From JAUASW01 sp036880965 (GTDB taxonomy: Bacteria; Pseudomonadota; Gammaproteobacteria; Burkholderiales; Burkholderiaceae_C): DNA of 64,000 nucleotides. Both the position numbers and the translations under genes were made by a program. Where the stretch lies: assembly GCF_036880965.1 (NCBI RefSeq), contig NZ_JBAJMV010000007.1, forward strand, positions 248,001 to 312,000, given 5' to 3'. A model generated the notes under the pieces. It was not told the DNA's origin and ran no database searches. It saw nothing but the letters and a program-made list of their open reading frames with translations. This document shows positions 1-9,053 of the stretch, in pieces; the first letter of the stretch is position 1; each line of letters begins with the position of its first letter.

Positions 1-1317
1 GCGGCCAAGAGCAAGCTGCTGTCGCGCAACTACGCGTCCTCCTGCGCCTTCATGAGCAGCTACAAGGCCAGCGAAGACTCGGTGACGCTGGCCTACATGC
101 GCGACTTCGGCCTGCAGGACAGCCCGTCCAACGAAGCCGAGCGCCTGCGCGACACCGCGCCAGAAGGCTCGGCGGCGACCAGCATGCCGGGCAGCGCGAT
201 TGCGGCAGCGGAAGAAGCCGTCCCTGACCCGAACGCGCCCACGGTCGGCTGCTCCAAGTCCGACCGCGCCTTCGCCGCCGGCCGCAACTGGATCGCCCGC
301 AAGGACAAGTCGCTGAGCCAGGCCTTCGATGCCTTCGAGGCCGAGGACTTCGCCAGCGCGCGCAAGCATTTCGAGCAGGCCTGGGACAAACTCGGCTACG
401 AGGAGGCGGCCATGATGCTGGGCCGCATCCATCTGCTGGGCCTGGGGACAGCGAAGGACACGAAGCAGGCGTTGGCCTGGTTTCGCAAGATCACCGATGG
501 CCGCTTCGACCCGGTGGCCGACCGGATGCGTTTCGATCCGCGCTCGCCGGATCAGCTGACGGTGCGGGTGGACGCCGCAATGATGCTGGCCAAGATCCAC
601 ATGACCGGCCAGGGCACGAGACGAGACCCGTCCGAGGCCCGCCGCTGGTATGCCAAGGCGCTGGATTTCGGCTTCATGCCGGCGGCCCATCTGCTTGGCC
701 AGGCCGCCTTGATCGGCTATGGCGGCGAGAAAAGCGGCCGCCAGGCCCTTGAACTCTTCAAGCAGGCCGCTGAGCAAGGCCATGCGCCGGCCGCGTACGA
801 GCTGGCCCGGCTCTACCGCGACGGAAGCGACGGCGTGCCGCGCGACCCGCAGCGCGCCGGCGCCTGGTTCCTCGAGGCCGCGAAAGCCGGCCATGTGGAA
901 GCGACCTACACCGCGGCCCGCATGTACGACCTGGGCGTTGGCCTGCCGCTGGACCAGGGCCGCGCCCTGGTCTTCTACAAGGAAGCCGCGCTGAAGGGGC
1001 ATGCCGACGCGCAGAACGCGCTGGCCACCTACTTCTACAACGGCCAGCTGATCGCGCAGGACATGGCCACGGCCCGCAAGCTCTTCCAGGCCGCCGCCAC
1101 GCGCGGACAGGCCGAGGCCATGTTCAATCTGGGCGTGATGCTCAGCCGCGCCGAGGGCGGGCCCAAGGACCTGGGCACGGCCTATGCCTGGTTCACGCTG
1201 GCCCAGGCTTCGGGGCATGAACAGGCAGCCGCAGCGCTGGGCGCCATCGAGCCGCTCCTGCAGCCTGAAGACCGGGCACGGGCCGACGCGATCCTGAAGC
1301 CCCAGCCCAAACGGTAA
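1..1317 (+). CDS. Sel1-repeat (TPR-like) protein, 5' end outside window
   Basis: The reading frame is open from base 1, so this is the C-terminal part of a longer protein; the ATG at 52 is probably internal. From about residue 130 on there are tandem Sel1-type repeats of about 36 residues, with recurring signatures such as AAMMLGRIHLLGLGTAKD, AAYELARLYRDGSDGVPRD and AMFNLGVMLSRAEGGPKD. Sel1 repeats fold as alpha-solenoid scaffolds for protein-protein contacts; the partner cannot be told from sequence. The stop lies 48 bp before the next gene on the same strand. Confidence 0.8.
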   Translation, partial: AAKSKLLSRNYASSCAFMSSYKASEDSVTLAYMRDFGLQDSPSNEAERLRDTAPEGSAATSMPGSAIAAAEEAVPDPNAPTVGCSKSDRAFAAGRNWIARKDKSLSQAFDAFEAEDFASARKHFEQAWDKLGYEEAAMMLGRIHLLGLGTAKDTKQALAWFRKITDGRFDPVADRMRFDPRSPDQLTVRVDAAMMLAKIHMTGQGTRRDPSEARRWYAKALDFGFMPAAHLLGQAALIGYGGEKSGRQALELFKQAAEQGHAPAAYELARLYRDGSDGVPRDPQRAGAWFLEAAKAGHVEATYTAARMYDLGVGLPLDQGRALVFYKEAALKGHADAQNALATYFYNGQLIAQDMATARKLFQAAATRGQAEAMFNLGVMLSRAEGGPKDLGTAYAWFTLAQASGHEQAAAALGAIEPLLQPEDRARADAILKPQPKR

Positions 1318-1365
1318 GCCTGGGGGACAATCGGCGCCTGTTTCCCAAGAAGCCAGGCCCTGCCG

Positions 1366-2622
1366 ATGTCCCGCCCCGAAACCCTCGATCTGTTCGTCTC
1401 CTGCCCCGGCGGCGTTGAAGCGCTGCTGGAAGCAGAGCTGCGCACCATCGTGCCCAAGGTTCACACCGAGGCCTTGCGCGGTGGCGTGGCGCTGCACAAG
1501 GCGCCGTACGAGGCGGTGCTGGCAATCAACCTCGAGAGCCGCCTGGCGCAGCGCGTGCTGGTCGAGCTGATCGAGGGCGGCTACCGCCATGAGGACGATC
1601 TCTACGCGCTGGCGCTGAAGGTCGACTGGACCCGCTGGATCACGCCGCGCGAAACCATCAAGATCGACACCACCGCCCACCGCTCGCCCCTGAAGAGCCT
1701 GAACTTCGCCACGCTGCGCATCAAGGACGCGATCTGCGACCAGCTGCGTGAGGAGTTCGGCGAGCGTCCGAGCGTCGATACGCACGACCCAGATTTCCCG
1801 GTCGTCCTGCACCTTGGCGAGGAGCGAGCCGCACTCTATGTGGACACCTCAGGCCAGCCGCTGTTCAAGCGCGGCTGGCGCCTGGACAAGGGCGATGCCC
1901 CCCTGAAGGAAACCCTGGCCGCCGCCATGCTGGCCGCTGCCGGCTGGCGCGGCACGCCTGAGACTGGCGGTGCCCTGCACGACCCCTGCTGCGGCTCCGG
2001 CACCATCCCCATCGAAGCGGCACAGATTGCCTGCGGCATCGCACCCGGCATCAACCGCCGCTTTGCCTTCGAGCGCCAACTGCCGTTCGCGCCGCTGCAG
2101 AACCGCTGGTCCGAGATGAAGCGTGCGGCGCAGGCCCGCGTCCATCCGCCGGCTGTGCCGATCTTCGCCAGCGACGTGGCCTTCCGCATGGTCGACTTCT
2201 CGCGGCGCAATGCCGAACGAGCCGGCGTGGCCCAGTACATCCAGTTCAATGGCGGCGATGCGCTGGAGCGCCCGGCACCGGCGCTGCCCGAGAACATGCC
2301 CGGCACCCTGATGATGAACCCGCCCTATGGCGAGCGGATCGAAGTGCGCGGCAAGGCGGCCGCGGTCCGCGATGCCTCGGGCTCGGAGCAAAGAGATGCC
2401 GACGACGAGTTCTTCCCGCGCCTGGCCTCGCACTGGAAGCGCGGCTACACGAGCGAGGAATCGGGCTGGACGGCCTGGATGCTCAGCCCCGACATGAAGC
2501 TGCCGAACAAGATGCGCCTGAAGGAATCGCGCCGCTTCCCGATGTGGAACGGCCCGATCGAGTGCCGGCTGTTCCGCTTCGACCTGGTCAAGGGCTCGGC
2601 ACGCGAGAAGCGCGAGACCTGA
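1366..2622 (+). CDS. rlmL: THUMP-domain class I rRNA methyltransferase (RlmL-like)
   Basis: 418 aa. An N-terminal THUMP RNA-binding region (about residues 40-160) is followed by a Rossmann methyltransferase domain. The SAM-binding segment reads HDPCCGSGTIPIEAA and the catalytic segment reads MMNPPYGERI, the N-P-P-Y motif of N2-guanine methyltransferases. The family modifies G2445 of 23S rRNA. E. coli RlmKL carries a second methyltransferase domain; here only the RlmL half is present, which is usual in betaproteobacteria. The RlmL assignment is by family; the exact target base is inferred. Confidence 0.85.
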   Translation: MSRPETLDLFVSCPGGVEALLEAELRTIVPKVHTEALRGGVALHKAPYEAVLAINLESRLAQRVLVELIEGGYRHEDDLYALALKVDWTRWITPRETIKIDTTAHRSPLKSLNFATLRIKDAICDQLREEFGERPSVDTHDPDFPVVLHLGEERAALYVDTSGQPLFKRGWRLDKGDAPLKETLAAAMLAAAGWRGTPETGGALHDPCCGSGTIPIEAAQIACGIAPGINRRFAFERQLPFAPLQNRWSEMKRAAQARVHPPAVPIFASDVAFRMVDFSRRNAERAGVAQYIQFNGGDALERPAPALPENMPGTLMMNPPYGERIEVRGKAAAVRDASGSEQRDADDEFFPRLASHWKRGYTSEESGWTAWMLSPDMKLPNKMRLKESRRFPMWNGPIECRLFRFDLVKGSAREKRET

Positions 2623-2692
2623 CCCCGAGCGAGCGCCCGAACGCCCTGGCACCGCCAATCCACCGCTATGCTGCTGCAGCGGAGGTATGGTG

Positions 2693-4252
2693 ATGAATCG
2701 ACGTGATTGGTTGCGCATGGCCACGGCAGCAAGCCTCGGCCAATGGGGCTCCCTCAGCAAGGCAGCGCCGCTGTTGGAGGTCGACCCCTTCCAGCTCGGC
2801 GTCGCCAGCGGCATGCCCAGCGCCACCGGCATCGTGCTGTGGACGCGCCTGCTGCCGCTCAACACCTTGCGCAACCCCTGGGGCGATGCGCCGCTGGACG
2901 TGCGCTGGGAACTGGCCGACGACGCCTCGTTCAGCAAGCTCGTACGCACCGGCACAGCGCAAGCACTGCCTCAGTTGGCGCACAGCGTGCATGTGGAAGT
3001 CGAAGGCCTGGAGCCCGGCCGGCACTACCACTATCGATTCCTGGTCGGCGGCGCGGTCAGCCCCACCGGCCGCACGCGCACCCTGCCCGCGCCGGATGAG
3101 CCGGTGCAGCGATTGCGCCTTGGCGTCGCCTCCTGCCAGCGCCTGGCCAACGGCTACTTCGGCGCCTACTCGCGCATGCTGGAAGAGAACCTGGACGCCA
3201 TGACCTTTCTTGGCGACTACATCTACGACTCCGGTGCCTGGCCCTCGGCCATCCTGCCGCGCGGCCTGGAGCCGGCCCGCACGCTGGACGGCTACCGCCT
3301 GCACTACGAAACCCACAAACGCGAGCAGGCGCTGCAGGAGGCGCATGCGGCCCTGCCCTGGCTCCTGATCTGGGACGACCACGAGGTACTGAACGACTAC
3401 GCCGGCAGCCCGGCGCGTGGCCTCGCCCCTGGCACCGAGGCACGCCAGCGCCGCGCGGCCTACCAGGCTTACTACGAGCACATGCCGCTTCGCCTGGCCA
3501 GCCTGGTGCGCGGCATGCAAGGGCTGACGCAGGACGGCGAAGAGCTGCGCATCTACGGCCGTGCGCAATGGGGCCAGCTGGCTTCAATGCACCTGCTGGA
3601 CTGCCGCCAGTACCGCGACGCACAAGCCTGCTCAGGTGTGGGCGGCATGATCGAAACACCCGTCTGCGACGCCATGCTGGACCCCAAGCGCACGATGCTG
3701 GGTGCCGAACAGGAAGCCTGGCTGCACGCCGGCCTGGCGAAGCAGCGGCGCGGCGAAGGCCAGGCCTGGAACCTGCTCCTGCAGACAACGATGTTCTCGC
3801 CGCGCAAGATCCCGGTGCTGGGCAAGCAGCGGGTCTGGAACGATGGCTGGGACGGCTACCCGGCGGCGCGCGAACGCCTGATCGCCAGCCTCGTGGGCCA
3901 GGACGTGGCAGGGCCGGTCTTCATCGGCGGCGACCTGCATGAGAACTGGGCCTGCAACGTGCCCGGCGGCAGTGGCGAGGCTGCCCGTCAGACGGTGGCC
4001 AGCGAGTTCGTCGTGACGGGCATCACCATGAGTTCCTTCTTCCCCAAGATGATCGCGGACATCAAGGCCGCCAATCCGCACGCGCAGTTCGCGCAGGCGG
4101 GTAAATGCGGCTATGCGGTGGTGGAAGTGACACCCAAGCAAGTGCAGACCAGTTTCATGACGATCAACAGCATTGCCACGCTGGAGCCCACGGTCAGCCT
4201 GGCCGCCCGCTTCAACGTCGAAGCGGGCGATCCAAAGCTCGTGGCCGGCTGA
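2693..4252 (+). CDS. phoD: PhoD-like alkaline phosphatase, Tat-exported
   Basis: About 519 aa. The N-terminus MNRRDWLRMATAASLG carries a twin-arginine signal, indicating folded export to the periplasm. PhoD-family metal-binding segments are visible: GDYIYDSG, WDDHEVLNDY and, near the C-terminus, GGDLHENWA. The family hydrolyses phosphate mono- or diesters using Fe/Ca. The ATG at 2693 is preferred to the one at 2687 because GGAGG at 2681-2685 is 7 nt from it. It ends 4 bp before the convergent rsmE stop. No Pho box was recognised upstream. Confidence 0.85.
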   Translation: MNRRDWLRMATAASLGQWGSLSKAAPLLEVDPFQLGVASGMPSATGIVLWTRLLPLNTLRNPWGDAPLDVRWELADDASFSKLVRTGTAQALPQLAHSVHVEVEGLEPGRHYHYRFLVGGAVSPTGRTRTLPAPDEPVQRLRLGVASCQRLANGYFGAYSRMLEENLDAMTFLGDYIYDSGAWPSAILPRGLEPARTLDGYRLHYETHKREQALQEAHAALPWLLIWDDHEVLNDYAGSPARGLAPGTEARQRRAAYQAYYEHMPLRLASLVRGMQGLTQDGEELRIYGRAQWGQLASMHLLDCRQYRDAQACSGVGGMIETPVCDAMLDPKRTMLGAEQEAWLHAGLAKQRRGEGQAWNLLLQTTMFSPRKIPVLGKQRVWNDGWDGYPAARERLIASLVGQDVAGPVFIGGDLHENWACNVPGGSGEAARQTVASEFVVTGITMSSFFPKMIADIKAANPHAQFAQAGKCGYAVVEVTPKQVQTSFMTINSIATLEPTVSLAARFNVEAGDPKLVAG

Positions 4253-4256
4253 ACGC

Positions 4257-4988
4257 TCAGCGTTCGCTCAAGGCCAGCCAGCCCAGCACGGCCAATGGCG
4301 CGGTGTCGGCACGCAGGATGCGCGGGCCCAGCTGCGCCGCCACAAAGCCCCTGGCCCGCGCCGCTGCTTCTTCAGCCGGGCTCAAGCCACCTTCCGGGCC
4401 ACTGAGGACCAGCGTCTGGTCCGCCGCCTGGCTGTTCAAGCGCGAGAGCGGCTCGGCCGCCGTGGGGCTCAAGAGCCAGCGGCGTTGATCGGCTGTGGAC
4501 TCGGGCAGCGACGCCAGCCAGGCAGCCAGCGTCTGCACCGGCGCAATGCGCGTGACCTTGCTGCGGCCGCTCTGCTCGGCCGCGGCAACCGCGACGCCTT
4601 GCCAATGGGCCTGCTTCTTCTCGGCCCGCTCGCCATTCAGTCGCAGCACCGAGCGCTCGCTCATCAAGGGCTGCACGCTGGCGGCACCCAGCTCGGTGGC
4701 CTTTTCCACGATGCCGTCCATGCGGTCGTTGGCCGGCATCACCACGGCCAGCGTCACCGCGTTCGCCAGCTCGCGCTGGACGAGCTGCTGCGACTGCAGG
4801 TGCACCGTCACCTCGCTGCGCCCCATGGTCTTCACCTCGGCCTGCCATTCAAAGCCCGAACCATCGAACAGCGTGAGGGCGGAACCGGGCTGCAGGCGCA
4901 AGACCTGGACATGGCGGGCGGCGCCGGGCGGCAGGTTCAGCTCGGTCTGGCCGGCAAGCGCGAGATCAACAAAGAAGCGGGGAGGCAT
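4257..4988 (-). CDS. rsmE: 16S rRNA (uracil1498-N3)-methyltransferase RsmE
   Basis: 243 aa, the usual family length, starting MPPRFFVDLALAG. An N-terminal PUA-like barrel is followed by a SPOUT knot. The knot shows the SAM-binding segments LSGPEGGLSP and LGPRILRADTAPLAVLG, typical of RsmE. The enzyme methylates N3 of U1498 in the decoding-centre region of 16S rRNA. A GTG 18 bp upstream would lengthen the protein, but the ATG at 4988 matches the conserved family N-terminus. Divergent from the DUF6265 gene with about 35 bp between starts. Confidence 0.92.
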   Translation of the reverse strand: MPPRFFVDLALAGQTELNLPPGAARHVQVLRLQPGSALTLFDGSGFEWQAEVKTMGRSEVTVHLQSQQLVQRELANAVTLAVVMPANDRMDGIVEKATELGAASVQPLMSERSVLRLNGERAEKKQAHWQGVAVAAAEQSGRSKVTRIAPVQTLAAWLASLPESTADQRRWLLSPTAAEPLSRLNSQAADQTLVLSGPEGGLSPAEEAAARARGFVAAQLGPRILRADTAPLAVLGWLALSER

Positions 4989-5023
4989 GGTTGAATTGTC
5001 CCGCACTCAACGCGGAGTTTTCC

Positions 5024-5497
5024 ATGCGCCCAGCCCTGCCTCTTGTGAGTTTTCTCTGCCTCCTGATCATGACCCCTGCTCATGCCCAGGAGGCAGCGAC
5101 GCCGCCCGCATGGATGGCCGGTTGCTGGAAGCTCGAGGGCGCCGAAGCCGGCTCGGCCGAGCAATGGATGGCGCCGGCCGCCGGGCAGATGATGGGCATG
5201 TCACGCACGCTGCGCCGCGGCAAGCTGGCCGAGTTCGAGTTCCTGCAGATCCGGCCGAATGCCGAGGGCAAGCTGGACTTCATCGCCCAGCCGCAGGGCC
5301 GGCCACCCACCGCCTTCGGCTTGAAGGAGCAGGGGTCGCAATCGGTGCTGTTCGAGAACACCGGGCACGACTTCCCGCAGCGCATCAGCTACAAGCGCGA
5401 GGGCTTGCAGATGCAGGCCCGCATCGAAGGCATGCGCAACGGTCAGTTGCGCGGCATCGACTTCGCGTTTCGCAAGATCGCCTGCGACGGGGAGTGA
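5024..5497 (+). CDS. DUF6265 family exported protein
   Basis: 157 aa. The start at 5024 is chosen because MRPALPLVSFLCLLIMTPAHA is a clean signal peptide ending in AHA and GGAG lies about 8 nt upstream. The mature part has the segments PAWMAGCWKLEG, QWMAPAAGQMMGMSRT and RPPTAFGL, characteristic of DUF6265. That family is a small secreted beta-rich fold of unknown function. The short shared leader with rsmE suggests a compact divergent promoter. No biochemical role is assigned. Confidence 0.75.
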   Translation: MRPALPLVSFLCLLIMTPAHAQEAATPPAWMAGCWKLEGAEAGSAEQWMAPAAGQMMGMSRTLRRGKLAEFEFLQIRPNAEGKLDFIAQPQGRPPTAFGLKEQGSQSVLFENTGHDFPQRISYKREGLQMQARIEGMRNGQLRGIDFAFRKIACDGE

Positions 5498-5531
5498 GGC
5501 CCACGCCTCAGCACCAGCCCGGCATGGGCGA

Positions 5532-7208
5532 TCAGGACTTGTCGCGCAGCTCGCGGCGCAGGATCTTGCCGACCGGTGTCTTGGGCAGCTCGGTGCGGAA
5601 CTCGACGATCTTGGGCCGCTTGTAGCCGGTCATGTTGGCCTCGCAATAGGCGCGCACATCGGCCTCCGTGAGGTTCGGGTCCTTCTTGACGATCACCACC
5701 TTGACCGCCTCGCCCGCTTTCGCATCCGGCACGCCCACGGCCGCAGCCTCGAGCACGCCGGGCATCTGCGTCAGCACATCCTCGACTTCGTTCGGATAGA
5801 CGTTGAAGCCGCTGACCAGGATCATGTCCTTCTTGCGGTCCACGATCTTGAAGTAGCCGCGCTCATCTTTGACACCGACATCGCCGGTGCGGAAGAAGCC
5901 GTCGGCCGTCATGACCTTGGCGGTTTCGTCCGGGCGCTGCCAGTAGCCCGCCATGACCTGCGGCCCGCGGATGGCGATCTCGCCCGCCTGGCCGGGAGCC
6001 ACCTCTTGGCCGTCGTCGTCCAGCAGCTTGAGCTCGGTGCTCGGCAGCGGCAGGCCGATGGTGCCGGTGTAGGCCTCGCTGTCGGTCGGGTTGCAGGCCG
6101 CCACCGGCGAGGTTTCAGAGAGGCCGTAGCCCTCGCAGATCGGGCAGCCGGTCTTCTCGAGCCAGAGCTTGGCGGTGGCCTGCTGAACGGCCATGCCGCC
6201 GCCGACCGAGATCACCAGATGGCTCCAGTCCACCGTGTTGAACTGTGGATGGTTGGCCATGGCCATGAACAGCGTGTTCACGGCCGGCAGGCTGTTGAAT
6301 CGGTGCTTGGACAGCTCGGTGAACACCGCCGGCAGGTCGCGCGGGTTCGGGATCAGGATGTTGCTGCCGCCCACATGCATGGACAGCATCATGTTCGTGG
6401 TGAAACCGAAGATGTGATACAGCGGCAGCGCGCAGACGCTGACCAGCTGGTCGCTCGCCGGCACCTTCTTCAAGGCCGGCTGGTACCAGGCCTCGGCCTG
6501 CATCACATTGGCCACCAGGTTGCGGTGCAGCAGCACGGCGCCCTTGGAGACGCCCGTGGTGCCGCCGGTGTATTGCAGGACGGCGATGTCGGTCGGCAAG
6601 ACCTTGGGCGCCTTGTAGCTCAGGGCCCGGCCGCGCGAAACAGCGTCCTTGTAGCGCACCGCGCTGGGCAGCTCGAACTCGGGCACCAGCTTCTTCACCT
6701 TGCGCACGACGTAGTTGACGATCATGCCCTTGGCAAAGCCGAGCAGGTCGCCCATCGAGGCCAGCACCACATGCTTGGTCGGCACGTTCTGCATGACCTG
6801 CTGCAAGGTGGCCGCGAAGTTCTCCAGGATGACGATGGCCTTGGCGCCGCTGTCCTTGAGCTGATGCTCCAGCTCGCGCGGCGTGTAGAGCGGATTGACG
6901 TTGACCACCACGAAGCCCGCGCGCAGCACGGCGGCCACGGTCACCGGGTACTGCATCACATTGGGCATCATCAGGGCGACGCGGTCGCCCTTCTCCAGGC
7001 CCAGGCTCTGCAGGTAGGCGGCCAGCGCCTTCGCTTCCAGGTCAAGCTGGCCGAAGCTGATGCTGCGGCCCATCATGGTGTAGGCCTGGCGTTCCGGGTA
7101 CTTCCGGAATGCCGCCTCCATCAGGTCCACGAGGGACGGGTACTGATCAGCATTGATCTCGGCGCTCACGCCGGCCGGGTAGTGCTGCAGCCAGGTCTTG
7201 CTCTCCAT
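5532..7208 (-). CDS. fadD: Long-chain-fatty-acid--CoA ligase
   Basis: 558 aa, ANL-superfamily adenylate-forming enzyme. The AMP/ATP-binding P-loop YTGGTTGVSKGAVL, the A5 motif GYGLSETSP, FRTGDVG and the C-terminal catalytic-lysine segment LPKTPVGKILRREL are all visible. It activates long-chain fatty acids to acyl-CoA at the inner membrane for beta-oxidation or lipid synthesis. Length and N-terminus match FadD. The start ATG at 7208 has GGAGAC about 7 nt upstream. Convergent with the DUF6265 gene. Confidence 0.92.
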   Translation of the reverse strand: MESKTWLQHYPAGVSAEINADQYPSLVDLMEAAFRKYPERQAYTMMGRSISFGQLDLEAKALAAYLQSLGLEKGDRVALMMPNVMQYPVTVAAVLRAGFVVVNVNPLYTPRELEHQLKDSGAKAIVILENFAATLQQVMQNVPTKHVVLASMGDLLGFAKGMIVNYVVRKVKKLVPEFELPSAVRYKDAVSRGRALSYKAPKVLPTDIAVLQYTGGTTGVSKGAVLLHRNLVANVMQAEAWYQPALKKVPASDQLVSVCALPLYHIFGFTTNMMLSMHVGGSNILIPNPRDLPAVFTELSKHRFNSLPAVNTLFMAMANHPQFNTVDWSHLVISVGGGMAVQQATAKLWLEKTGCPICEGYGLSETSPVAACNPTDSEAYTGTIGLPLPSTELKLLDDDGQEVAPGQAGEIAIRGPQVMAGYWQRPDETAKVMTADGFFRTGDVGVKDERGYFKIVDRKKDMILVSGFNVYPNEVEDVLTQMPGVLEAAAVGVPDAKAGEAVKVVIVKKDPNLTEADVRAYCEANMTGYKRPKIVEFRTELPKTPVGKILRRELRDKS

Positions 7209-7275
7209 TGCCTTGTCTCCAGGGTTCGGGCGGCATTCTCACCGATGCCTTGACCCTTCTGTCATCGGGCGGTAA

Positions 7276-7300
7276 CCGGGGGCGCTGTGCGCCCACCCGG
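7276..7300 (-). terminator. Hairpin between pntB and fadD
   Basis: An inverted repeat (GGGCGC, loop TGT, GCGCCC at 7280-7294) extends to outer CCGGG/CCCGG arms with a two-base bulge. It lies just after the pntB stop on the minus strand. There is no clear T-tract, so termination is uncertain. Confidence 0.35.
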
Positions 7301-7315
7301 TCAGCCGCCGGTTTG

Positions 7316-8740
7316 CTATTCCACGGCCTTCAACATGTCCTCGACCACCTTCTTGGCGTCGCCGAAGACCATCATGGTCTTGTCCATGTAGAACAGCTCG
7401 TTGTCCAGTCCTGCATAGCCAGCCGCCATCGAACGCTTGTTCACGATGATGGTCTTGGCCTTGTACGCCTCCAGGATGGGCATGCCGTAGATCGGGCTGC
7501 CCTTGATGTGGGCGGCCGGGTTCACCACGTCGTTGGCGCCGAGGATGATGGCCACATCGGCCTGTCCGAACTCGGCGTTGATGTCTTCCATCTCGAACAC
7601 CTGGTCGTAAGGCACTTCGGCCTCGGCCAGCAGCACGTTCATGTGGCCCGGCATGCGGCCGGCCACGGGATGGATGGCGTACTTCACGGTCACGCCCTTT
7701 TCGGTCAGCTTGGCGGCCAGCTCCTTCACGGCATGCTGGGCGCGCGCCACCGCCAGGCCATAGCCCGGGACGATGATCACGCTCTCCGCATTGCCCATGA
7801 TGAAGGCTGCGTCGTCGGCGCTGCCGCTCTTCACGTTGCGCTGCTGCGTGCTACCTGAGGCCGGGCCACCGGCCTCGCCGCCGAAGCCGCCCAGGATCAC
7901 ATTGAAGAACGAGCGGTTCATCGCCTTGCACATGATGTACGAGAGGATGGCGCCGGACGAGCCGACCAGCGAGCCGGCAATGATCAGCATGGAGTTGTTG
8001 AGCGAGAAGCCGATGCCCGCCGCCGCCCAGCCCGAATAGCTGTTGAGCATGGACACCACCACCGGCATGTCCGCGCCGCCGATCGGGATGATCAGCAGGA
8101 CACCCAGCAGGAAGCCCAGCGCCAGCACCAGGCCGAAGTCCATCCAGGAGGCCGAATGCCAGAAGCCGAAGATGAAGAAAGCCGAGGCCAGGCCCAGCAC
8201 CAGGTTCAGCGGATGCTGGCCGGTGAAGGTGACGGGCGCGCCCTGGAACAGGCGGAACTTGTACTTGCCGCTGAGCTTGCCGAAGGCGATCACCGAACCG
8301 CTGAAGGTGATGGCACCGATGAAGGCGCCCAGGGCCAGCTCGATGCGGTTGCCGCCGGGAATCAGCTCACGCGTGGGCGCAATGCCGAAGGCATTGGGCT
8401 CCAGCACGGCCGTGCTCGCGATGAAGACCGCCGCCAGGCCGATCATGCTGTGCATGAACGCGACCAGCTCGGGCATCTTGGTCATCTCGACCTTGTTGGC
8501 CATGTAGGTGCCCAGGCCGCCACCAATCAGGAGGCCGACCAGCACATAGCTCAGCCCGAAGAGGTTGCCATGCGCCAGCTTGACGATCAGGGCGGCCGTG
8601 GTGACCGTGGCGATCAACATGCCGGCCATGCCGAAGAGGTTGCCGCGGATCGAGGTGGTCGGATGCGACAGGCCCTTCAAGGCCTGGATGAAGAAGACGC
8701 TCGCAACGAGGTAAAGCAGCGTGACAAGGTTCATGCTCAT
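7316..8740 (-). CDS. pntB: NAD(P) transhydrogenase subunit beta
   Basis: 474 aa from the ATG at 8740. It begins with a run of membrane helices (proton channel, domain II) and ends in the soluble NADP(H)-binding domain III, with the segment VPGYGLAVARAQHAV. With PntA it couples hydride transfer from NADH to NADP+ to proton entry. The start overlaps the pntAb stop as TGATG, with GGAGGG about 5-9 nt upstream, so translation is probably coupled. It is the last gene of the pntAa-pntAb-pntB operon. Confidence 0.95.
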   Translation of the reverse strand: MSMNLVTLLYLVASVFFIQALKGLSHPTTSIRGNLFGMAGMLIATVTTAALIVKLAHGNLFGLSYVLVGLLIGGGLGTYMANKVEMTKMPELVAFMHSMIGLAAVFIASTAVLEPNAFGIAPTRELIPGGNRIELALGAFIGAITFSGSVIAFGKLSGKYKFRLFQGAPVTFTGQHPLNLVLGLASAFFIFGFWHSASWMDFGLVLALGFLLGVLLIIPIGGADMPVVVSMLNSYSGWAAAGIGFSLNNSMLIIAGSLVGSSGAILSYIMCKAMNRSFFNVILGGFGGEAGGPASGSTQQRNVKSGSADDAAFIMGNAESVIIVPGYGLAVARAQHAVKELAAKLTEKGVTVKYAIHPVAGRMPGHMNVLLAEAEVPYDQVFEMEDINAEFGQADVAIILGANDVVNPAAHIKGSPIYGMPILEAYKAKTIIVNKRSMAAGYAGLDNELFYMDKTMMVFGDAKKVVEDMLKAVE

Positions 8741-9048
8741 CACTTGCCCTCCTTCTTCGGCGCCTTTTTCTTGAACATCTCAAGCATTCTTCGCGTGACC
8801 AGAAAGCCGCCGAACACATTCACCGCCGCCAGCGCCACGGCCAGCGTGCCCATGAACTTGCCGGCATCGGTTTCAGTCAAGGCCGCCGCCAGCATGGCAC
8901 CGACGATGACGATGGCCGAGATCGCGTTGGTGACGGCCATCAGCGGCGTGTGCAGGGCGGGCGTGACGGTCCAGACCACGTGGTAGCCCACGTAGATGGC
9001 CAGCACGAAGATGATCAGGTTGGTGACCAGGGGGGAGACCAGTTCCAT
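8740..9048 (-). CDS. pntAb: NAD(P) transhydrogenase alpha, membrane part
   Basis: 102 aa. It is a small membrane protein with three or four hydrophobic helices and a basic C-terminus (MFKKKAPKKEGK). It corresponds to the C-terminal membrane segment of E. coli PntA, here a separate gene as in many alpha- and betaproteobacteria. The stop overlaps the pntB start; the start is 5 bp after the pntAa stop. Confidence 0.92.
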   Translation of the reverse strand: MELVSPLVTNLIIFVLAIYVGYHVVWTVTPALHTPLMAVTNAISAIVIVGAMLAAALTETDAGKFMGTLAVALAAVNVFGGFLVTRRMLEMFKKKAPKKEGK

Positions 9049-9053
9049 CGCTC

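Noticed and set aside
5494..5511. TGAGGC-CCAC-GCCTCA hairpin between the DUF6265 and fadD genes
   Set aside because: Short stem and no T-tract on either strand; too weak to call a terminator.
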